Below, piece by piece: positions 61,521-64,000 of a stretch of 64,000 bases of DNA. Positions within the stretch are counted from its first letter, which is position 1. Every line of letters begins with the position of its first letter. Where the stretch lies: the NCBI GenBank assembly GCA_023614405.1, contig JAJUPC010000041.1, forward strand, positions 1,116,001-1,180,000, given 5' to 3'. Under the pieces are notes generated by a model. It was not told the origin of the DNA, ran no database searches, and worked only from the letters and a program-made list of their open reading frames with translations. The DNA comes from Avena insularis (Eukaryota; Streptophyta; Magnoliopsida; Poales; Poaceae). The position numbers and the translations under genes are program-made.

Positions 61521-64000
61521 CTCTGGTGCATCCATATGATTTCTGAAAGGAACACACATGCCATTACTCTAGTGGATCCATGTGGTTTAGGAAAGGAACA
61601 CACATGCAATGACACTAGTGGATCCATGTGGTTTAGGAAAGGAACACACATGCAATGAATCTGGTGGTGGTTTAGGAAAAGAACACACATGCAATGACTC
61701 TGGTGCTGGTTTAGGAAAATAACACACATTAAATGACTCTGGTGGATCCATGTGGTTTAGGAAAGGAACACACATGCAATGACTCTGGTGGATCCATGTT
61801 GTTTAGGAAAAGAACACAAATGCAATGACTCCGGTGGATCAATGAGGTTTAGGAAAGGAACACACATGCAATGACTCTGGTGGTGGCTTAGGAAAAGAAC
61901 ACATATGCAATGACTCTAGTGGTGGTTTAGGAAAAGGACACACATGTAATGGCTCTGGTGGTGGTTTAAGAAAAGAACACACATGCAATGACTGGTGGAT
62001 CAATGTGGTTTAGGAAAGGAACACACATGCAATGACTCTGGTGTTTCCATGTGGTATAGGAAAGGAACACACATGCAATCACTCTAGTGATAGTTTAGGA
62101 AAATAACACACATGCAATGACTCTAGTGGTGGTTTAGAAAAGGAACACACATGCAATGACTCTGGTGGATCCATGTGGATTAGGAAAAGAACACACATGC
62201 AATGACATTGGCGGATCCCTATAGTTTAGGAAATTAACACACATGAAATGACTCTGGTGGATCCATGTGGTTTAGGAAAAGAAGACACATGCAATGACTT
62301 TGGTGGTAGTTTAGGAAACTAATACACATGCAATGACTCTGGTGGATCAATGTGGTTTACGAAAGGAACACACATGCAATGACTCTTGTGGTGGTTTAGG
62401 AAAGGAACACACATGCAATGACTCTAGTGGTACTTAAGGAAAAGAACACACATGCAATCACTCTAGTGGGTCAATGTGGTATAGGAAAGGAACACACATG
62501 CAATGCCTCTAGTGGTGGTTTAGGAAAAGAAAACACATGCAATGACTCTAGTGGTAGTTTAGGAAAAGAACACACATGCAATGGCTCTGGTGGTGGTTTA
62601 GGAAAAGAACATGCAATGACTGGTGGATCAATGTGGTTTAGGAAAGGAACGCACATGCAATGACTCTGGTGTTTCCATGTGGTTTAGGAAAGGAACACAC
62701 AAGCAATGACTCTAGTGATGGTTTCGCAAAAGAACACACATGCAATGACTCTAGTGGTGGTTTAGGAAAGGAACACACATGCAATGACTCTGGTGGATCA
62801 ATGTGGTTTAGGAAAGGATAACACATCAAATGAATCTGTTGGTGGTTTAGGAAAAGAACACACATGCAATGACTCTAGTGATGGTTTAGGAAAAGAACAC
62901 ACATGCAATGACTCTGGTGGATCCATGTGGTTGAGGAAAGGAACAATCATGCAATGACTCTGGTGGATCCATGTGGTTTAGGAAAGGAACACACATGCAA
63001 TGACTCTGGTGGTGGTTTAGGAAAAGAACACACATACAATGACTATGGTGGATCCATGTGCTTTAGGATCGGAACACATATGCAATGACTCTAGTGGTGG
63101 TTTACAAAAAGAACACACATGGAATGACTCTAGTGGTGGTTCACGAAAAGAACAGACATGCAATGACTCTGGTGGATCAATGTGGTTTAGGAAAGGAACA
63201 CACATGCAATGACTAGTGGTGGTTTAGGAAAGAACACACATGCAATGTCTCCGCTGGATCCATGTGTTTTATGAAAGAAACACACATGCAATGACTCTGG
63301 TGGATCCATGTGGTTTAGGAAAGGAACATACATGCAATGACTCTGGTGGATCCATATGGTTTATGAAAGGAACACACATGCCATTACTCTAGTGGATCCA
63401 TGTGGTTTAGGAAAGGAACACACATGCAATGACACTAGTGGATCCATGTGGTTTAGGAAAGGAACACACATGCAATGAATGTGGTGGTGGTTTAGGAAAA
63501 GAACACACATGCAACGACTCTGGTGCTGGTTTAGGAAAATAACACACATTAAATGACTCTGGTGGATCCATGTGGTTTAGGAAAGGAACACACATGCAAT
63601 GACTCTGGTGGATCCATGTTGTTTAGGAAAAGAACACAAATGCAATGACTCCGGTGGATCAATGTGGTTTAGTAAAGGAACACACATGCAATTACTCTGG
63701 TGGTGGTTTAGGAAAAGAACACATATGCAATGACTCTAGTGGTGGTTTAGGAAAAGGACACACATGTAATGGCTCTGGTGGTGGTTTAAGAAAAGAACAC
63801 ACAAGCAATGACCCTAGTGGATCAATGTGGTTTAGGAAAGGAACACACATGCAATGACTCTGGTGTTTCCATGTGGTATAGGAAAGGAACACACATGCAA
63901 TCACTCTAGTGATAGTTTAGGAAAATAACACACATGCAATGACTCTAGTGGTGGTTTAGAAAAGGAACACACATGCAATGACTCTGGTGGATCCATGTGG
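61195..64000. repeat. Tandem block in right array (offset about 1,821 bp)
   Basis: The marker TTAGGATCGG is at 61241 and 63063, and GGTTTAGAAAAGG at about 62131 and 63952. The block of about 1 kb or more is duplicated with a 1,821-1,822-bp offset and the second copy runs off the window end. Confidence 0.8.

Larger units (their letters stand above)
47433..64000. repeat. Satellite array, right part (39/46-bp monomers)
   Basis: The array resumes in phase after the CACTA and runs to the window end. Monomers are the same 39- and 46-bp forms in the same orientation. Characteristic variants here are GGCGGATCCATATAG and GGCGGATCCATATGG, GTGTTTCCATGTGGTATAGG, GTGGTACTTTAGG and CGTGCGGTGG. These are rare or absent in the left part, so the two sides were homogenised separately. 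Small frames on both strands are repeat by-products. No gene, LTR or inverted repeat interrupts it. Confidence 0.97.

Noticed and set aside
47433..64000. Short direct repeats as a possible CRISPR array
   Set aside because: There are no unique spacers; monomers abut directly and vary by substitution. This is eukaryotic satellite DNA.
1..64000. CENP-B-like box or tRNA/rRNA genes
   Set aside because: No TTCG..A..CGGG-type box in the monomer and no cloverleaf or ribosomal sequence; the only tRNA-like matches are the two primer-binding sites.

Overview
This is a plant nuclear window, most likely from a Triticeae grass (wheat, barley, rye, Aegilops) or a near relative in the Pooideae. The best clue is a copia-type LTR that begins TGTTGGAAATATGCCC and is followed by a TGGTATCAGAAC primer-binding site, the signature of the BARE-1/WIS/Angela group. 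The deep nesting of LTR elements and CACTA transposons fits. No bacterial or organellar genes, tRNA or rRNA genes were seen.

Layout. Positions 1-9303 and 47433-64000 are two parts of one tandem satellite array built from mixed 39-bp and 46-bp monomers. Nearly all reading frames there are by-products of the 39-bp (13-codon) periodicity. The array is split by one huge CACTA (En/Spm-type) element, 9304-47429 (38,126 bp). It has 28-bp terminal inverted repeats and a 3-bp ACA target duplication; removing it restores an intact satellite monomer.

The left two thirds of the CACTA hold a minus-strand pseudogene for a plant Ptta/En/Spm transposase-family protein, spread over about 20 kb (30,684 down to 10,359). 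Later insertions broke it up: a 3,955-bp solo LTR (TSD GTATT), an 8.6-kb LTR element with 3.9-kb LTRs and only a 787-bp non-coding interior (TSD GGATA), a 2.6-kb CACTA (TSD ACT) that itself landed in a small palindromic MITE, and an 8.2-kb gag-only copia-like element (TSD CATGG) at the 5' end. I found no TNP2-type catalytic transposase, so the big CACTA looks non-autonomous.

The right part of the CACTA (39.4-47.2 kb) looks like cargo: a 441-bp tandem repeat containing diverged copies of the flanking satellite monomer, a zf-XS zinc-finger fragment, a GRF-type zinc-finger pseudogene with two in-frame TAG codons, a B3-domain gene with a poly-T frameshift, and an apparently intact two-exon F-box gene (380 residues). 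The most interesting points are the satellite-like sequence inside a transposon that sits in the same satellite, and the cluster of host-type regulatory domains carried by that transposon. All family assignments are by eye; no database search was possible.
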